Shown here in pieces: positions 27,968 to 39,568 of a stretch of 64,000 nucleotides of DNA. Below the pieces are notes generated by a model, which searched no databases, was not told the origin of the DNA, and saw only the letters and a program-made list of their open reading frames with translations. The stretch's first letter is position 1. Each line of letters starts with the position of its first letter. Source of the DNA: Levilactobacillus tongjiangensis (GTDB lineage: Bacteria; Bacillota; Bacilli; Lactobacillales; Lactobacillaceae); NCBI RefSeq assembly GCF_003946345.1, contig NZ_RHNY01000012.1, forward strand, positions 36,855 through 100,854, written 5' to 3'. The position numbers were made by a program, and so were the translations under genes.

Positions 27968-28252
27968 TTAAGTGAACAATACGCGCAGGACAACCATTTC
28001 GATTGCCTGAATTCCGTATTGCACCAGCGATAAGACGATGATGGCCACAACGGGTCCAAAACCGATCGGTCCTAACGCCACAAAATTAAAGTATTTCAAG
28101 AATGGTTCCACCAATCGCACAATGATTTGGCCAATGCGCGACTGATAACCACCCGGTAGCCAGCTGAGTAACGCGTAGATTACAATCAGTAAGATGTAAG
28201 CCGACACGACCCAGTTCAGCGCTTTAAAAAGATAAAGTACAAGTGTTAGCAC
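27968..28252 (-). CDS. yggT: YggT family membrane protein
   Basis: 94 residues with two membrane helices (about 5-28 and 62-90) separated by a short amphipathic segment LPGGYQSRIGQIIVRLVEPFLKYF, the family hallmark. Part of the sepF-yggT-ylmH-divIVA block. Thought to assist division or ion homeostasis; its exact function is not established. Confidence 0.92.
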   Translation of the reverse strand: MLTLVLYLFKALNWVVSAYILLIVIYALLSWLPGGYQSRIGQIIVRLVEPFLKYFNFVALGPIGFGPVVAIIVLSLVQYGIQAIEMVVLRVLFT

Positions 28253-28264
28253 AACGTCGCTCCT

Positions 28265-28696
28265 TTACTGCTTAAACTGCGTTCCTAAGTTAGCTGCGAC
28301 GTCTCCGCTGACCTCAAAATTATGAGGGGTGCACAGAAAAATCTGTTCACCGATGCGCTTGATCTCACCGCCTACGGCAAACGCGGTCCCGTTCAGGAAA
28401 TCCACGATTCGCTGTGCTTGCGTTTCATCGACCCGCGCAAAGTTTACCAGAACGGCATCACCGTTAGTAAGCTGTTTGGCAATCGACTTCGCATCTGAGT
28501 AAATCCGCGGTTCGCAGATGGCGATGTGACTGATATTTGGTTTCGCTGTCCGCATGGCAACCACCTTTCGACTATCGTTCGGTCGACTTGGGGCAGCTGA
28601 TGTTGGCTTAGCTACCGGGGTTGGGTCCTCTTGATAGTCTTCGTCATAATCATCGTTCATTCCGAAAAACTTACTAAGACTAAACTTCTCCGCCAT
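28265..28696 (-). CDS. sepF: Cell division protein SepF
   Basis: Binds FtsZ and membrane, bundling FtsZ into arcs. 143 residues: an N-terminal amphipathic helix ([18 protein letters not shown]), a flexible Pro/Ser linker and the globular SepF domain ([31 protein letters not shown] through [13 protein letters not shown] end). It follows ftsZ by 38 bases. Confidence 0.95.
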   Translation of the reverse strand: MAEKFSLSKFFGMNDDYDEDYQEDPTPVAKPTSAAPSRPNDSRKVVAMRTAKPNISHIAICEPRIYSDAKSIAKQLTNGDAVLVNFARVDETQAQRIVDFLNGTAFAVGGEIKRIGEQIFLCTPHNFEVSGDVAANLGTQFKQ

Positions 28697-28734
28697 GGTT
28701 GGCCACTCCTCTCACAACGAATTTTTTGACGAAA

Positions 28735-29997
28735 TTACTTGCGCCGCCGCTTGAAGAATGGTGGCGTGTCTTCGCCCTTGTTATCATCACTAGCTGAGCT
28801 CTCAGTTGATGAGCTCGGGTTAAAGATGTTGAAATCAGGCTTATCAACACCGGCAAATTCATCATGCCCAGTTGCTTGGCTTTCTGGTGCTGGCCGGTGA
28901 GCTGGTTCGCGAATGTCCCAGTTTCCAAATGGATCCTTCTCAGTTTCCTGAGCTGGTTCATTCGATTGGCTGGCTTGCCGTGGTTGACTAGCTTCACGCC
29001 GAGCAACCCGACTGTGTTGTGCAGCTTCGCGTTCTTCCTTCTTCTTGTCGATCCCGGTAGCAATTACCGTGACCCGAACTTCATCGCCAAGGTCTTCATC
29101 GATAGACGTCCCAAAGATGATGTTGACATCGCTGGTAGCAGCGTCAGACACGATTTGTGAAGCAGCTTGGGCTTCAAACAAGGACAAGTCTGGTCCACCG
29201 GTAATGTTCAACAGAACCTGTTCGGCGCCATCGATGGAAACTTCCAACAATGGTGAAGAAATGGCCTTCTTGGTGGCATCTTCCGTCCGGTTTTCACCGT
29301 TAGCGGAACCGATACCCATCAAAGCAGCTCCTTGGTCCTTCATAACCGTCTTCACATCAGCGAAGTCCAAGTTAACGTAACCAGGGCTCGTAATCAGGTC
29401 AGAGATCCCTTGAACCCCTTGACGTAACACGTTGTCGGCTTCTTGGAAGGCTTCCATCATTGGCGTCTTCTTGTCCACGATTTCTAACAAGCGGTTGTTG
29501 GCAATGACGATCAACGTATCCACGTTTTCCTTCATTTCTGCAACCCCTTCGGCAGCAAAACGACCGCGCCGTGGGCCTTCAAAACTAAATGGTCGCGTGA
29601 CGACTCCAACGGTCAAAGCGCCACTTTCCTTAGCGATTTTAGCCACGATTGGCGCAGCACCGTTACCAGTACCACCACCCATGCCGGCAGTCACGAAGAC
29701 CATATCGGCGCCTTCTAAGGCTTCGGTGATAGCTTCTTCGCTTTCTTCAGCAGCCTTGGCACCAACCTCAGGGTTAGCACCGGCACCCAAACCCTTGGTC
29801 AGCTTCGGCCCGAGTTGGATCTTAGTTTCAGCCTTTGAGGCTTCCAGGGCCTGCACATCCGTGTTGGCCACGATAAATTCGACACCTTTGACGTCTTCAG
29901 CGATCATGCGGTTAACGGCGTTGTTACCACCGCCACCAACACCGATCACCTTAATGATTGCGCCATTATTTTGCGCAGAATCTAGTGAGTATTCCAT
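28735..29997 (-). CDS. ftsZ: Cell division GTPase FtsZ
   Basis: Tubulin-like GTPase forming the Z ring. 420 residues: [13 protein letters not shown] at the start, the tubulin signature [12 protein letters not shown] near residue 105, and the T7 synergy loop [12 protein letters not shown] long variable acidic linker (about 320-405) ends in the basic tail PPFFKRRRK. The conserved C-terminal peptide that binds FtsA/SepF is [15 protein letters not shown] and short. Directly downstream of ftsA. Confidence 0.98.
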   Translation of the reverse strand: MEYSLDSAQNNGAIIKVIGVGGGGNNAVNRMIAEDVKGVEFIVANTDVQALEASKAETKIQLGPKLTKGLGAGANPEVGAKAAEESEEAITEALEGADMVFVTAGMGGGTGNGAAPIVAKIAKESGALTVGVVTRPFSFEGPRRGRFAAEGVAEMKENVDTLIVIANNRLLEIVDKKTPMMEAFQEADNVLRQGVQGISDLITSPGYVNLDFADVKTVMKDQGAALMGIGSANGENRTEDATKKAISSPLLEVSIDGAEQVLLNITGGPDLSLFEAQAASQIVSDAATSDVNIIFGTSIDEDLGDEVRVTVIATGIDKKKEEREAAQHSRVARREASQPRQASQSNEPAQETEKDPFGNWDIREPAHRPAPESQATGHDEFAGVDKPDFNIFNPSSSTESSASDDNKGEDTPPFFKRRRK

Positions 29998-30019
29998 TTG
30001 TGTATTCCTCCATCTCGCG

Positions 30020-31348
30020 TTAGTCGAAGAAGTCGCTGAAGAATTTTTTGAACCCTTCTGTCCGATTTTTCTTCTTCTTTGGTTTTGGTTGCTTACCCTG
30101 ACTCGAACGTGCCGGATTGGCTACAGATGACTCTTCAGCCTGTTCACGGTGACGAATCTCGTCGGTTTCATCGGCTAGTTGGGTGGAGCCCGTCAAGGCA
30201 CTCTTGATGAGCAAATCAATCTCACTCAGCCCCCCAAAGTATTTCACTAAGGCCAACGCCAACGTAAATGACGGGTGGCGCAGTCCCATTTGATCTGGCA
30301 CGTAGACCCGAACGTTAGTATCGAATTCTGCAGTTGCCAGTTCAGTGATTCCTGGTAAGGCAGCCACCCCACCAGTCAAAACGATACCCCCAGGTAATTC
30401 GAGAGCCTGAACCTTATCGAGGTTCGTCCGGAGACGGCCAAAGATTTGGTCCAACCGGGCCTCGACAATTTCTGCTAAGTATTTTTCTGAAATGGGCGTT
30501 GGCTGACTCTGACCGACCACGTCGACCGGAAATTCATCCTCGTCACTTGCCTGAGCGGAATCGGCGTAACCGTAATCACGCTTCAACTTCTCCGCACTAT
30601 CTAGTGACGTATTCAACACAACCGAAATATCCTTCGTGATGAATTGGCCACCCTCTTGATCAACGTCAATGTATTTGAGTTGGTGATCATGAATCACAGC
30701 AGCGGTCGCTTGGCCACCACCTAAATCGATCAGGACAGTCCCAAAGTCTTGTTCACCATCGTTCATGACCATCATCCCTTGAGCCATTGGGTTGATCACC
30801 GTCCCGCGAATGCTCAAGCCGGCTTGTTCAACGGCCTTGCGGGTATTATGCATAATGGTCTTGGGACCAGTAAAGAGCGTCCCCCGAAGTTCTAAGCGAA
30901 CCCCGACCATGCCTCTAGGATCTTTGATACCATCAAAACCGTCCACGATAAACTCGTCGGCGAGGATCTCAACCACTTCACGTTCCGGTGGCAAGTTTTG
31001 AATCAAAGCCGCTTGGGCAACGTTCCGTACGTCTCGGCCAGTAATTTCCCGAGACTGATCATCAATGGCAATCATGCCACTGCAAGGTTCAATTTTTAAC
31101 ATATTTGCGGGTATTCCCACAATCACATCGTGAATTTCAATGCTGGCCTTCTCTTCGGCTTGCCGAACGGCCCGTTGAATTGCTTCAGCGGCTTTGTCAA
31201 TATCCACGATGACACCGCGGCTAACACCGTTCGAACGTTCGTTTCCCACACCAATAACGTTCATTTGCCCTTTAACATTCTCAGCAACAATGACTTTTAT
31301 TGAGGTGGTTCCTATATCGAGGCCAACGTACATCCCTGAATTATCCAT
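30020..31348 (-). CDS. ftsA: Cell division protein FtsA
   Basis: Actin-like membrane tether for FtsZ. 442 residues: phosphate-1 loop [15 protein letters not shown], the 1C domain, [17 protein letters not shown] (phosphate 2), [16 protein letters not shown] (adenosine) and a C-terminal amphipathic helix ([12 protein letters not shown]) for membrane binding after a basic Lys/Arg-rich stretch. A 141-base gap separates it from divIB, possibly with an internal promoter; no strong consensus was found. Confidence 0.97.
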   Translation of the reverse strand: MDNSGMYVGLDIGTTSIKVIVAENVKGQMNVIGVGNERSNGVSRGVIVDIDKAAEAIQRAVRQAEEKASIEIHDVIVGIPANMLKIEPCSGMIAIDDQSREITGRDVRNVAQAALIQNLPPEREVVEILADEFIVDGFDGIKDPRGMVGVRLELRGTLFTGPKTIMHNTRKAVEQAGLSIRGTVINPMAQGMMVMNDGEQDFGTVLIDLGGGQATAAVIHDHQLKYIDVDQEGGQFITKDISVVLNTSLDSAEKLKRDYGYADSAQASDEDEFPVDVVGQSQPTPISEKYLAEIVEARLDQIFGRLRTNLDKVQALELPGGIVLTGGVAALPGITELATAEFDTNVRVYVPDQMGLRHPSFTLALALVKYFGGLSEIDLLIKSALTGSTQLADETDEIRHREQAEESSVANPARSSQGKQPKPKKKKNRTEGFKKFFSDFFD

Positions 31349-31489
31349 AGAAAAAGGAACCTCCTAAGTTAATCTATCTATAACACTGCATGAATTCGCT
31401 TTTTCCCTAATTATTTTACAGTTTACCACATTTACTAGGGGTTAAAAAAGCCTTTATGACGCTTTTTCTTTGCTGCAATCAAAATGAAA

Positions 31490-32347
31490 TTATTTTTTAA
31501 AGGCGTATGAGTAAGCGCCCACTTCCAAATTGACCACACCCTTGTGTTTCATCTTGGCCGCAATGCTTGGATAATAGGCCATTTTCTTGGCAAAACTCGG
31601 GATGCTAGCGTAGACCTCATTGCCGTCATTCATGAAAAGATGGATGCGGTTGGGGTTGTCTTTGGTTGGGGAATCTTGAATCTCACTGATACTACTTTTG
31701 ATTTCATTATCTAACTTTGCATACTGCAGAATCATTCGGTGCAGCTTCTGGGTCCGTTTAAAGCTCCCGTAGACTGGTGTGCCACTCTTGGGTTGGGTCA
31801 CGGACTGTTGACTCACAATGCCGTTCTCCAATACTTCATAGTACCGGTCCTGCTTCATCACGTACCCTGCCGTGGCGTACTCCACTACCCGAATTGTCGC
31901 GTGATTAGGTTGCCAAAACTGAATTTTAACGGTTTTTAACCGTGAATTCCGTTGGACTGCCCGCCGAGCAAGCTGCTGTTGATGGCCCACCACGTTGTAA
32001 ATGGAGTCGCCGGGGCGCACCCGCACAGCTTTTTGAACTTGCTTGCTCGTCAGAACATCGGCCCCAGTCACCCGTACCGTCTTAAAATGACTCAACGGTG
32101 ACACCAGATAGACCATGGCCAGAATCACCACGGTAAACGTGGTGAGCAAAATTGTCATGCGGCGAACGAGCTTGCGGTTACGCTGGTGCTTTAACCGGGG
32201 CAGTTTATCCCCGATTCGTTTGGCCCTGTGCACCCACTTAGGTGCCTGGTCCTGCTTACGCTTCCGTTCCGCCTGGACTTGGTACTCTTCCCACGGCGTC
32301 ATCGAACGCTGTTGTTTAGAATCATCACGGTTTAACCGGAATTTCAT
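31490..32347 (-). CDS. divIB: Cell division protein DivIB/FtsQ
   Basis: Bitopic divisome protein. 285 residues: basic cytosolic N-terminus, one membrane helix (MTILLTTFTVVILAMVYLV, about 66-84), then POTRA (FKTVRVTGADVLTSKQVQKAV) and the beta domain. Between murG and ftsA, as expected. It connects septal peptidoglycan synthesis (PBP2B, FtsL) with the Z ring. Confidence 0.93.
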   Translation of the reverse strand: MKFRLNRDDSKQQRSMTPWEEYQVQAERKRKQDQAPKWVHRAKRIGDKLPRLKHQRNRKLVRRMTILLTTFTVVILAMVYLVSPLSHFKTVRVTGADVLTSKQVQKAVRVRPGDSIYNVVGHQQQLARRAVQRNSRLKTVKIQFWQPNHATIRVVEYATAGYVMKQDRYYEVLENGIVSQQSVTQPKSGTPVYGSFKRTQKLHRMILQYAKLDNEIKSSISEIQDSPTKDNPNRIHLFMNDGNEVYASIPSFAKKMAYYPSIAAKMKHKGVVNLEVGAYSYAFKK

Positions 32348-32382
32348 GGCTGCACACCTCCCCCATTCACTGGATTTGCGTG

Positions 32383-33477
32383 CTAGTCACGCTTGAGTTC
32401 GAGAACCACGTCCAAGACGCGATCAGCTGCATCAGGAACCCCCAGTTGCTTGGAGGCCGCTGCCATATCCTGACGTAAAGCGTCGTCGTTCATCAGTTGG
32501 TCGGCCTTCTTAACTAACGTCTCACCAGTCAAGTCAGCTTCCGTAATAATCTCGGCAGCACCGACCGTGGCCAAGGACTTGGCATTCTTGGTTTGGTGGT
32601 CGGCCGTCACGTACGGACTAGGAATCAAAATTGAAGGAATCCCGTCCGCCGTGATTTCCGCCAAGCTAGTTGCGCCAGCCCGTCCAACAATAGCGGCCAC
32701 CTTTGGTAAGACCTCAGGCATGTTCGGAATATAGGGTTTAACCACCACATTGGCTGCAATCTTCGTATCCTTCAGTTGGTCCATAACGCCATCATAGCGC
32801 TTCTGACCCGTGACAAAGACGACCTGGTACTTACGGTCATTAAACGCTGGAATTGCCGCGACGGTCGCTGAATTGATTTTCAGGGCCCCTTGGGACCCCC
32901 CGAAGATCAATAAGGTTGGGACGTCGTCTTGCAACTGGTATTCAGACCAGCTAAAGTGACTCACGACCTCAGCGGCCTCTTGTGCCCGGGGATTCCCAGT
33001 CTTAACCATCTTGTTGACTGGCAGTTGATCCAAGGCGGCATCAAAGACGTACGCAATCCGGTCAACGTAACGACTGAGGAAGCGGTTGGTTACACCGACC
33101 ACGCTGTTTTGTTCATGGATCAACGTTGGCACATGTAACCGAGCAGCGGCGTAAACCACGGCTCCGGAAACGTAACCCCCCGTTCCCACAACAACATCAG
33201 GCTTGAATTCTCGAATCATTTTCTTAGCGGCGTGCACGCTCTTCAAGAACAAGTAGACCGTCTTGAAGTTTTCTAACGACAGTGAGCGCTTGAAACCTTG
33301 AATTCGAGTGGATTTGAACGGAATCCCCTTGGCTGGGACGATGGAACTTTCCAGTCCTCGTTCCGACCCCACGTACATGACTTCAGCGTTTGCGTCGCGT
33401 TTCTTTAAAGCCTTGATGAGAGCGAGTGCCGGGTAAATGTGCCCCCCGGTACCGCCACCCGATACCATTAATCGCAT
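32383..33477 (-). CDS. murG: UDP-GlcNAc:lipid I GlcNAc transferase MurG
   Basis: Adds GlcNAc to lipid I, giving lipid II, on the inner membrane face. 364 residues with the GT28 G-loop [15 protein letters not shown] at residues 7-21 and the donor-site region [23 protein letters not shown]. Its ATG shares one base with the murD stop (TAATG), so translation is coupled. Confidence 0.98.
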   Translation of the reverse strand: MRLMVSGGGTGGHIYPALALIKALKKRDANAEVMYVGSERGLESSIVPAKGIPFKSTRIQGFKRSLSLENFKTVYLFLKSVHAAKKMIREFKPDVVVGTGGYVSGAVVYAAARLHVPTLIHEQNSVVGVTNRFLSRYVDRIAYVFDAALDQLPVNKMVKTGNPRAQEAAEVVSHFSWSEYQLQDDVPTLLIFGGSQGALKINSATVAAIPAFNDRKYQVVFVTGQKRYDGVMDQLKDTKIAANVVVKPYIPNMPEVLPKVAAIVGRAGATSLAEITADGIPSILIPSPYVTADHQTKNAKSLATVGAAEIITEADLTGETLVKKADQLMNDDALRQDMAAASKQLGVPDAADRVLDVVLELKRD

Positions 33478-34856
33478 TACTTTTCCTCCTGCTGACCAGT
33501 GAGCTGCTCAACGGCCTTAATAAAGAGGTCGCCCCGCGTTTCAAAGTTCGGGTATTGATCCCAGCTGGCGTTGGCTGGTGACAGGAGAATGATATCACCC
33601 TCATCACTTAAGTCGTAAGCCAATGGAACGGCAGTTTCAACGTTCTCAGTCATTTTAATCGTTTTAATACCAGCTTGCTTGGCCGTATCTTCTAGTAACT
33701 TCGCTGTCTGACCAAACAAAATAATTGCTTTGACGTGTTCCTTGAAGGATGGAATCATCTTTTCAAAGGTATATCCCCGATCCAAGCCACCAGCTAACAG
33801 AATAACTGGCGCTTTGAAACCCTTCAAAGCCATTTCGGTGGCTTCCATGTCCGTTGCCTTGGAGTCATTGTAGTATTGACGGCCCTCAGCCTCTAACACA
33901 AATTGTGTCCGGTGACGAACCCCACCGAAAGACCGCAGGACAGCGACGATAGCCGCCGTGCTAACACCTTTGATCTTAGCTACCGCGATGGCCGCCAGGG
34001 CGTTTTCAACGTTGTGGTCGCCAGGCACTTTGATCTCACTGGCAGGCATGATTTTTTCACCCTTAAAGTACAGGTCGCCGTCCTTTTCGTAGGCCCCATC
34101 TTCCGTGACATCTTGCCGGGAGAATGGCACCACTTGGGCTGCCGTCAGCTTACTCAAATCACGCCATTCCTGCGTGTCGTAGTTAATGACAAAGTAGTCT
34201 TCGGCCGTTTGGTTAGCCGTAATTTTCATTTTGGCGGCAACATAGTTAGCTCGCGTCTTGTGATAGTCCAAATGATTGGAGAAGACGTTGGTCAGGACAG
34301 CGATGTGTGGATGGAATTCAGTTGTTCCCACCAACATAAAGCTGGAAACCTCCAAGACCAAGGTATCGTCAGCGGTAACTTCTTGGGCCACCTTGCTGGC
34401 TGGGATGCCAATGTTCCCGGCGTAAACCGACTTACCTGCCTGACGGTCATGCGCTAACATCTTTTGAACCATGGTCGTGGTCGTCGTTTTCCCGTTACTC
34501 CCGGTCACGGCAACCAGTTCAGCCTCGGCCACCTCACTAGCCAGCTCCATTTCACTGATAATCGGGAGCTTCAACTCCTGAGCCCGTTTAACGGCGGGAA
34601 CGTCGTAAGTGATCCCAGGGTTTTTGACCATGAGGTCGTAACCAGCGTCCAAGAGGTCAGCGGTTTGTTCACCCGTAATAACGGTGAAACCAGCTGCCTG
34701 CAAGTCCTGCGCATCCTGATTTTCGGCCAACGGCTTCACGTCGCTGACGGTCACTTGAGCCCCCAAGCGTTTCAAGAGTTTGGCCGCATTGACCCCACTC
34801 TTGGCAAGTCCGAGGACTAATACCTTTTTATCCGTATACGTTGTGATTTGCTTCAT
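33477..34856 (-). CDS. murD: UDP-MurNAc-L-Ala:D-Glu ligase MurD
   Basis: Adds D-glutamate to UDP-MurNAc-L-Ala in the cytosol. 459 residues from ATG 34856 ([11 protein letters not shown]), which has GGAGAG about 12 bases upstream; the ATG at 34880 has no ribosome site. Mur-ligase motifs: ATP loop [23 protein letters not shown], and [14 protein letters not shown] terminator-like hairpin separates it from mraY. Confidence 0.97.
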   Translation of the reverse strand: MKQITTYTDKKVLVLGLAKSGVNAAKLLKRLGAQVTVSDVKPLAENQDAQDLQAAGFTVITGEQTADLLDAGYDLMVKNPGITYDVPAVKRAQELKLPIISEMELASEVAEAELVAVTGSNGKTTTTTMVQKMLAHDRQAGKSVYAGNIGIPASKVAQEVTADDTLVLEVSSFMLVGTTEFHPHIAVLTNVFSNHLDYHKTRANYVAAKMKITANQTAEDYFVINYDTQEWRDLSKLTAAQVVPFSRQDVTEDGAYEKDGDLYFKGEKIMPASEIKVPGDHNVENALAAIAVAKIKGVSTAAIVAVLRSFGGVRHRTQFVLEAEGRQYYNDSKATDMEATEMALKGFKAPVILLAGGLDRGYTFEKMIPSFKEHVKAIILFGQTAKLLEDTAKQAGIKTIKMTENVETAVPLAYDLSDEGDIILLSPANASWDQYPNFETRGDLFIKAVEQLTGQQEEK

Positions 34857-34948
34857 GATTACCGTTCGCTCTCCATTCATTTCTGATTATTTTATAAATT
34901 TTAAGTCGGTCGACCCCACTTCAACCGGTAACCCGGCCAAAGGACAAA

Positions 34949-34989
34949 CAAAAAGGCCAACTTGACCCGTCAACGAGCAAGTTAGCCCA
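34949..34989 (-). terminator. Terminator-like hairpin between mraY and murD
   Basis: Minus-strand stem GGCTAACTTGCTCGTTGA / TCAAGTTGGCC with five T after it, inside the dcw cluster. It may attenuate the operon or mark a transcript boundary. Confidence 0.7.
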
Positions 34990-35006
34990 TTAGTCGGTCA
35001 GACCTG

Positions 35007-35990
35007 TTACTTTGCTAAGATGACCCACACACCACTTAACGCGGTTACTAAGCCAATTCCCCAGAAAGTGAAATCAATCTTCCATTCACTCCACCCCTTC
35101 ATTTCGAAGTGGTGATGAATTGGACTCATCAGGAAAATCCGCTTGCCCGTTAACTTGAATGAGGCAACTTGCAAAATAACACTCGCCGTCTCAATCACAA
35201 AGACCAATCCAATCCACAGTAAAGATAATTCGTGGTGCAACAAAATCGACACTGCGGCGAGGGCCCCACCTAGAGCAAGGGAACCCGTGTCACCCATGAA
35301 GATTTTGGCTGGTTTGTGATTAAAGATGAGAAAGCCGAGCAGACTGCCAACTACGGCAAAACAAAAGATTGCAATATTCAGTTGCATTTGGTGCCAGGCA
35401 ACAACCCCGTACGCCAAGAATGCAATGCTAGCTAACCCGCTGACCAGCCCATCCAAACCATCGGACAGGTTGACCGCGTTACTGAATCCAACCAGCCAAA
35501 TGATAATGAAGATGGCATACCAGCCACTCATGTGCCAGTTACCGATCCCAGGAACGTGCAACGCCATTGGGAGGTGTTCGTGGGCGTAGACCCAAAATAG
35601 GATCAATGCCCCGACGATTTGACCGAGCAATTTTTGCCAAGCCTTGAGGCCTTCATTTTGACGGTGGAACAGCTTGATACTGTCATCCCACGCACCCAAA
35701 GCCCCATACAGGACCAGGATGAAGACCAAGATCCAAGTAGTCGACAGAACGTGGTGTGGTGCTAACAGCCAGCTGGTTGCTAGCGTCATCACAGCAATGG
35801 CGATGATGAATAACAGACCGCCCATCGTGGGTGTTCCGGACTTTTTTTCGTGCCAGGTCGGGCCTTCGTCACGAATCATTTGCCCTTCGTGGCGGGCTCG
35901 GAAGTACCGAATCAGTGCTGGCATAAACGCCGCGGTAATTATAAATCCACCCAATAGTGGCAGAATCACATTCATCATTTTCTTACTCAA
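35007..35990 (-). CDS. mraY: Phospho-MurNAc-pentapeptide transferase MraY
   Basis: Makes lipid I from UDP-MurNAc-pentapeptide and undecaprenyl phosphate. 327 residues, about ten membrane helices. Aspartate-rich catalytic loops: TMGGLLF region near 53, NLSDGLDGL near 175, and [11 protein letters not shown] near 230; the histidine loop is [14 protein letters not shown]. Starts 9 bases after the PBP2B stop. Confidence 0.97.
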   Translation of the reverse strand: MSKKMMNVILPLLGGFIITAAFMPALIRYFRARHEGQMIRDEGPTWHEKKSGTPTMGGLLFIIAIAVMTLATSWLLAPHHVLSTTWILVFILVLYGALGAWDDSIKLFHRQNEGLKAWQKLLGQIVGALILFWVYAHEHLPMALHVPGIGNWHMSGWYAIFIIIWLVGFSNAVNLSDGLDGLVSGLASIAFLAYGVVAWHQMQLNIAIFCFAVVGSLLGFLIFNHKPAKIFMGDTGSLALGGALAAVSILLHHELSLLWIGLVFVIETASVILQVASFKLTGKRIFLMSPIHHHFEMKGWSEWKIDFTFWGIGLVTALSGVWVILAK

Positions 35991-35999
35991 TCCTCATTC

Positions 36000-38159
36000 T
36001 CATTTATTTTGTTTCAACGTTACAGACAGCGTGGCACCGGAACCAACCGTGGTTCCTGCCTTCACGCTTTGCTTCGTGACGTAACCGTCACCGGAGACAG
36101 TTAGCTTCAAACCTTCTATCTGAGCTAATTTTACCACATCACCCTTGGACCAGCCTACCAAACTTGGCAGTGAAACGGTCCCACCGGTCGTTAAGAACAC
36201 GCGCTGAGCTTGATATAGCGTTGTTCCGGTCGAAACCGATTGTTTTTGAACCTTGCCACCGGTTCCTAAAGTAGTCACGGTCGCGCCAGCCTTCTTCAAG
36301 GTGGCAGCTGCCTTGGTCACACTCTGACCAGTGACATCTGGCATCTTACTGGTACTGTTAGTTTTGGTCTGGACGTCTTCTTGTAAAGCCCGTGCCATAA
36401 CTGGTTTCATGATCGAAGCTAGTAGCTGCGAAGCGGTCTTACCGCCCAGATGAGGTTGCTTCATGGTGATGTACATCACGTACTTGGGATTGCTGGCAGG
36501 GACCATGGCGGCAACGGAGTACAGGTAGTTATCGTCTCCGGAAAGGTACCCGGAACCATTACTGACCTGCGCGGTACCAGTCTTAACGGCCACCCGCTCG
36601 CCACTCATTTTGTAGTCACTCCCGATACCATAACTCTTGTACACGACGTCTTCCATGTGCTTGCGAACAGCCTGCGCCGTTGATGACGCAATGGGATGAC
36701 CAACCGACTTAGGTGAGTACTTGGCGACCGTTTTGTTGGTATTCGGGTCCGTAACCTTGCTGATCACGTAAGGCTTCATCATTTTACCATTGTTGCTGAC
36801 CGCCGTTAAGCCTTGTAGCATTTGGAAAACGGTAACTTGAATCCCTTGTCCAAACGACGTATCAGCCTGTTCAATTGGTCGCTTGAACGCGATGCTTCCG
36901 GACATTTCACCCGGCAAACCCGAATTGGTGCTCTTCAGGAACTTAAAGCGATCAATGTATTTCTTCCAGGTCTTGGCACCCATTTGTTGTTCCAGATGGG
37001 CCATGGCCACGTTACTGGAGAGAGCAAACCCCTTGTTGTAGGTAATGGTCCCCCACCCGGAGGTGTTCCAGTCAGGAACAGTTTGATTTCCGATAGCGTA
37101 TTTCCCAGATTGATACGTCGCGTTCCCATTGTAGTGACCACTATCAATGGAGGAAGCCAGCGTAAAGATCTTCATGGTGGAGCCGGGCTCATAAGCATCC
37201 TGGACCAAGGTGTTCCGCCAAATTTGGTTCAACCCTTCCTTGGTGGAAGCATTGAACGTTGGTCGTTGCGTAGCGGCCAGAATGGCCCCAGTTTTAGCGT
37301 TCATTAACACAGCGTTCATCGAGTTGGCCTTGATCTGACCCTGAACGCTACTCATTTCGGTTTCCAATAAGGTCTGAAGGCGGGTGTCCAACGTGGTGTA
37401 CACATTGTCACCATTCTTAGCCTTCTTGTACTTTTGCTTCGTCCCGGGTAATTGGTACCCGTACATATCTTTTTTAATCTTTTGCGACCCATTAGTCCCG
37501 GTCAGTTGCTTGTTGAACGCCTGCTCGAGCCCCATGCTCCCTACTAAGGACGTCTGGCCATTCTTATCCGTTTTTTGCTCAGCCAACCCTACCAAGTGAG
37601 AGGCAAAGATGCCGTTAGGATAGAGACGGGCCTCTTGTTGGACGAAGTTGACCCCGGTCAGGTGAGCCTTTTGAATCTTCTGCTTAGTCGTCAACGAAAT
37701 GTTTTGACCCGCGGTCCCAAATTCAACCTGGAACGGATGGCCCTGGCTAGGATTCAACGTAGCTAACACCTTTTTCCGACTGATAGTCAGGTACTTTGAC
37801 AATACCGTTGCCATTTTTTCTTTGTTGGTGGCGTACAGTTTCTGACCGTTTAACCCCACCTGGCGCTTGTCCAGCACCACGTAGATCGAATATACACTGG
37901 TATCCTCGGCAATGGCCTGACCGTTAGCATCGTAAATAGTCCCCCGTTTAGCCTTGAGGGTCTCGTTGGCCGTATATAGCTTCTGGGCTTGCGCGCTCAA
38001 ATTAACGTTCTGCACCCGTTTGCCGATGGCGATATACGAAAAGCGACCAACGATGATCACAAACACCAAAAGGAAAATGAAAAACAGAAACTGGCCAAAA
38101 TGCTTCCGGTTTCTGCGTGGTTGCTTATTTATCGTTTGTCGCTCTTGGGAATCTTTCAT
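36000..38159 (-). CDS. pbp2B: Penicillin-binding protein 2B-type septal transpeptidase
   Basis: Class B PBP that cross-links septal peptidoglycan with FtsW. 719 residues: one N-terminal membrane anchor (FLFFIFLLVFVIIVGRFSYIA), a dimerisation domain, then the transpeptidase with SxxK in EPGSTMKIF (about 325), SxN in ALSSNVAMAH and KTG in AVKTGTAQVSNG (about 525). Two PASTA domains form the C-terminus (MPDVTGQSVTKAAATLKKAG and LPSLVGWSKGDVVKLAQIEG). The start overlaps the ftsL stop by one base. Confidence 0.96.
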   Translation of the reverse strand: MKDSQERQTINKQPRRNRKHFGQFLFFIFLLVFVIIVGRFSYIAIGKRVQNVNLSAQAQKLYTANETLKAKRGTIYDANGQAIAEDTSVYSIYVVLDKRQVGLNGQKLYATNKEKMATVLSKYLTISRKKVLATLNPSQGHPFQVEFGTAGQNISLTTKQKIQKAHLTGVNFVQQEARLYPNGIFASHLVGLAEQKTDKNGQTSLVGSMGLEQAFNKQLTGTNGSQKIKKDMYGYQLPGTKQKYKKAKNGDNVYTTLDTRLQTLLETEMSSVQGQIKANSMNAVLMNAKTGAILAATQRPTFNASTKEGLNQIWRNTLVQDAYEPGSTMKIFTLASSIDSGHYNGNATYQSGKYAIGNQTVPDWNTSGWGTITYNKGFALSSNVAMAHLEQQMGAKTWKKYIDRFKFLKSTNSGLPGEMSGSIAFKRPIEQADTSFGQGIQVTVFQMLQGLTAVSNNGKMMKPYVISKVTDPNTNKTVAKYSPKSVGHPIASSTAQAVRKHMEDVVYKSYGIGSDYKMSGERVAVKTGTAQVSNGSGYLSGDDNYLYSVAAMVPASNPKYVMYITMKQPHLGGKTASQLLASIMKPVMARALQEDVQTKTNSTSKMPDVTGQSVTKAAATLKKAGATVTTLGTGGKVQKQSVSTGTTLYQAQRVFLTTGGTVSLPSLVGWSKGDVVKLAQIEGLKLTVSGDGYVTKQSVKAGTTVGSGATLSVTLKQNK

Positions 38160-38560
38160 TATCTGTTAACATTCCTTATTCTAGCATTTTCTAAATTGAG
38201 ACCTTGTTTTTTGGCAATTTTATCAAGCCGACTCCGACTCTGCAACTCATTTATTTGTTGCTGGTCGTTTGTGTTGTGGTTTTGATAAGTGGTCACTTGG
38301 CTGTTAACACTTTGTAAGTTGTGTTGCGCATTGGAGAGAGAAATCTTTGAAGACACGACCAGTACCATCATGCACGCCAGCATGAGGCCCAGGACGGTCA
38401 TTAAGCATTTTTCGAATTTAGAAACCGGCAGCTTGTTGCCCCGTGGATTTTGTTGGGGCGCACTTTGCGGTTGAGCCCGCCGCTGCGGTTGTTCTATGTT
38501 TGGGCGTTGTTGGGGTTCCTGCGTGAGTGGAACGGCTTCAGCTAAACTATTTTGCGCCAT
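38159..38560 (-). CDS. ftsL: Cell division protein FtsL
   Basis: Bitopic divisome protein that activates the septal synthase with DivIB and DivIC. 133 residues: Gln/Pro-rich cytosolic stretch, membrane helix FEKCLMTVLGLMLACMMVLV (about 49-70) and an outer coiled coil (NAQHNLQSVNSQVTTYQNHN). Identified mainly by position between rsmH and pbp2B and by topology, since FtsL sequences are poorly conserved. Confidence 0.9.
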   Translation of the reverse strand: MAQNSLAEAVPLTQEPQQRPNIEQPQRRAQPQSAPQQNPRGNKLPVSKFEKCLMTVLGLMLACMMVLVVSSKISLSNAQHNLQSVNSQVTTYQNHNTNDQQQINELQSRSRLDKIAKKQGLNLENARIRNVNR

Positions 38561-38602
38561 AAATAATCATCTTCCTATGTCGATATTTATTGTTTGGTTT
38601 AA

Positions 38603-39547
38603 CTACTTAATTTTTTCTAAAATTCGTAGCTTTGCACTATGTGCCCGGTGATTCTCCGCCAATTCCTCCTCTGAGGGAAGAATTGGTTTGCGATTAACTA
38701 ACTTGTAATCCGGTTGTAGATTGTCAGGAATTACAGGAATCCCGTGCGGAAGTTCCGGTAAGGACGATTGTTCACGGAACATGGTCTTAACCAGCCGATC
38801 CTCTAGGGACTGGAAAGTAATGACGCTGATTCGCCCGTTCAGATCGATCAGGGAAACAGCTTGTTCCAAGGAATCTTCCAAAGCCCCTAGCTCGTCGTTA
38901 ACGGCGATTCGAATGGCTTGGAAAACCTTCTTAGCGGGATGACCACCGTGCCGACGAGCGGCTGCGGGAATCCCTTCCTTGATGATCTCAACTAACTGGC
39001 CCGTCGTGTCGATGGGGGCCGTAGCGCGGTGCCGTTCAATGGCCCGGGCAATTGGCTTCGCAAATTTCTCTTCGCCATAGCGGTGGAAAATCCGCATCAA
39101 GTCGTTGAATTCCCACTCGTTGACCACAATCCACGCCGTGAGCTTTTGGCTTTGATCCATCCGCATGTCCAACGGGGCGTCGTGCTGGTAACTAAACCCG
39201 CGGTCGGCTTCGTCGAACTGTGGTGAGGAGACCCCTAAGTCATACAGAATACCGTCGACCTTGGTAATCCCCCGTTGTGCAAGTTCTTCTTTAATTTGGC
39301 GAAAGTTACTCTTGATAAAAGTTAACTTGCCTTCGTCTAAGTACTTTTTTAAATGTTCCTCGTTATACGTAATTGCGGTCTGATCCTGGTCAAACGCGTA
39401 CAGGTGACCAGTTGTCAGCTGTTCCAGGATGCGTTGGCTATGACCACCACCGCCGAGAGTGCAATCAACGTAGACTCCCGTGGGGTCGATATTCAAGCCA
39501 GCGACCGCCTCTTTAAGTAAAACTGTAACGTGATGAAAGTCCTCCAT
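38603..39547 (-). CDS. rsmH: 16S rRNA (cytosine1402-N4)-methyltransferase
   Basis: Methylates C1402 of 16S rRNA. 314 residues from ATG 39547, which has AAGGAG 7 bases upstream; a GTG two codons earlier would overlap the spacing. AdoMet loop [16 protein letters not shown], then [22 protein letters not shown], and [17 protein letters not shown] are family hallmarks. Follows mraZ by about 20 bases. Confidence 0.97.
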   Translation of the reverse strand: MEDFHHVTVLLKEAVAGLNIDPTGVYVDCTLGGGGHSQRILEQLTTGHLYAFDQDQTAITYNEEHLKKYLDEGKLTFIKSNFRQIKEELAQRGITKVDGILYDLGVSSPQFDEADRGFSYQHDAPLDMRMDQSQKLTAWIVVNEWEFNDLMRIFHRYGEEKFAKPIARAIERHRATAPIDTTGQLVEIIKEGIPAAARRHGGHPAKKVFQAIRIAVNDELGALEDSLEQAVSLIDLNGRISVITFQSLEDRLVKTMFREQSSLPELPHGIPVIPDNLQPDYKLVNRKPILPSEEELAENHRAHSAKLRILEKIK

Positions 39548-39568
39548 GAACACTCTCCTTTCCTGGTT

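Noticed and set aside
29432..30130. 232-codon plus-strand frame opposite ftsZ and ftsA
   Set aside because: Antisense shadow of well-conserved genes with low-complexity Ala/Pro/Ser composition and no ribosome site.
33903..34457. 184-codon plus-strand frame opposite murD
   Set aside because: Antisense shadow; the opposite frame is a complete, motif-bearing MurD.
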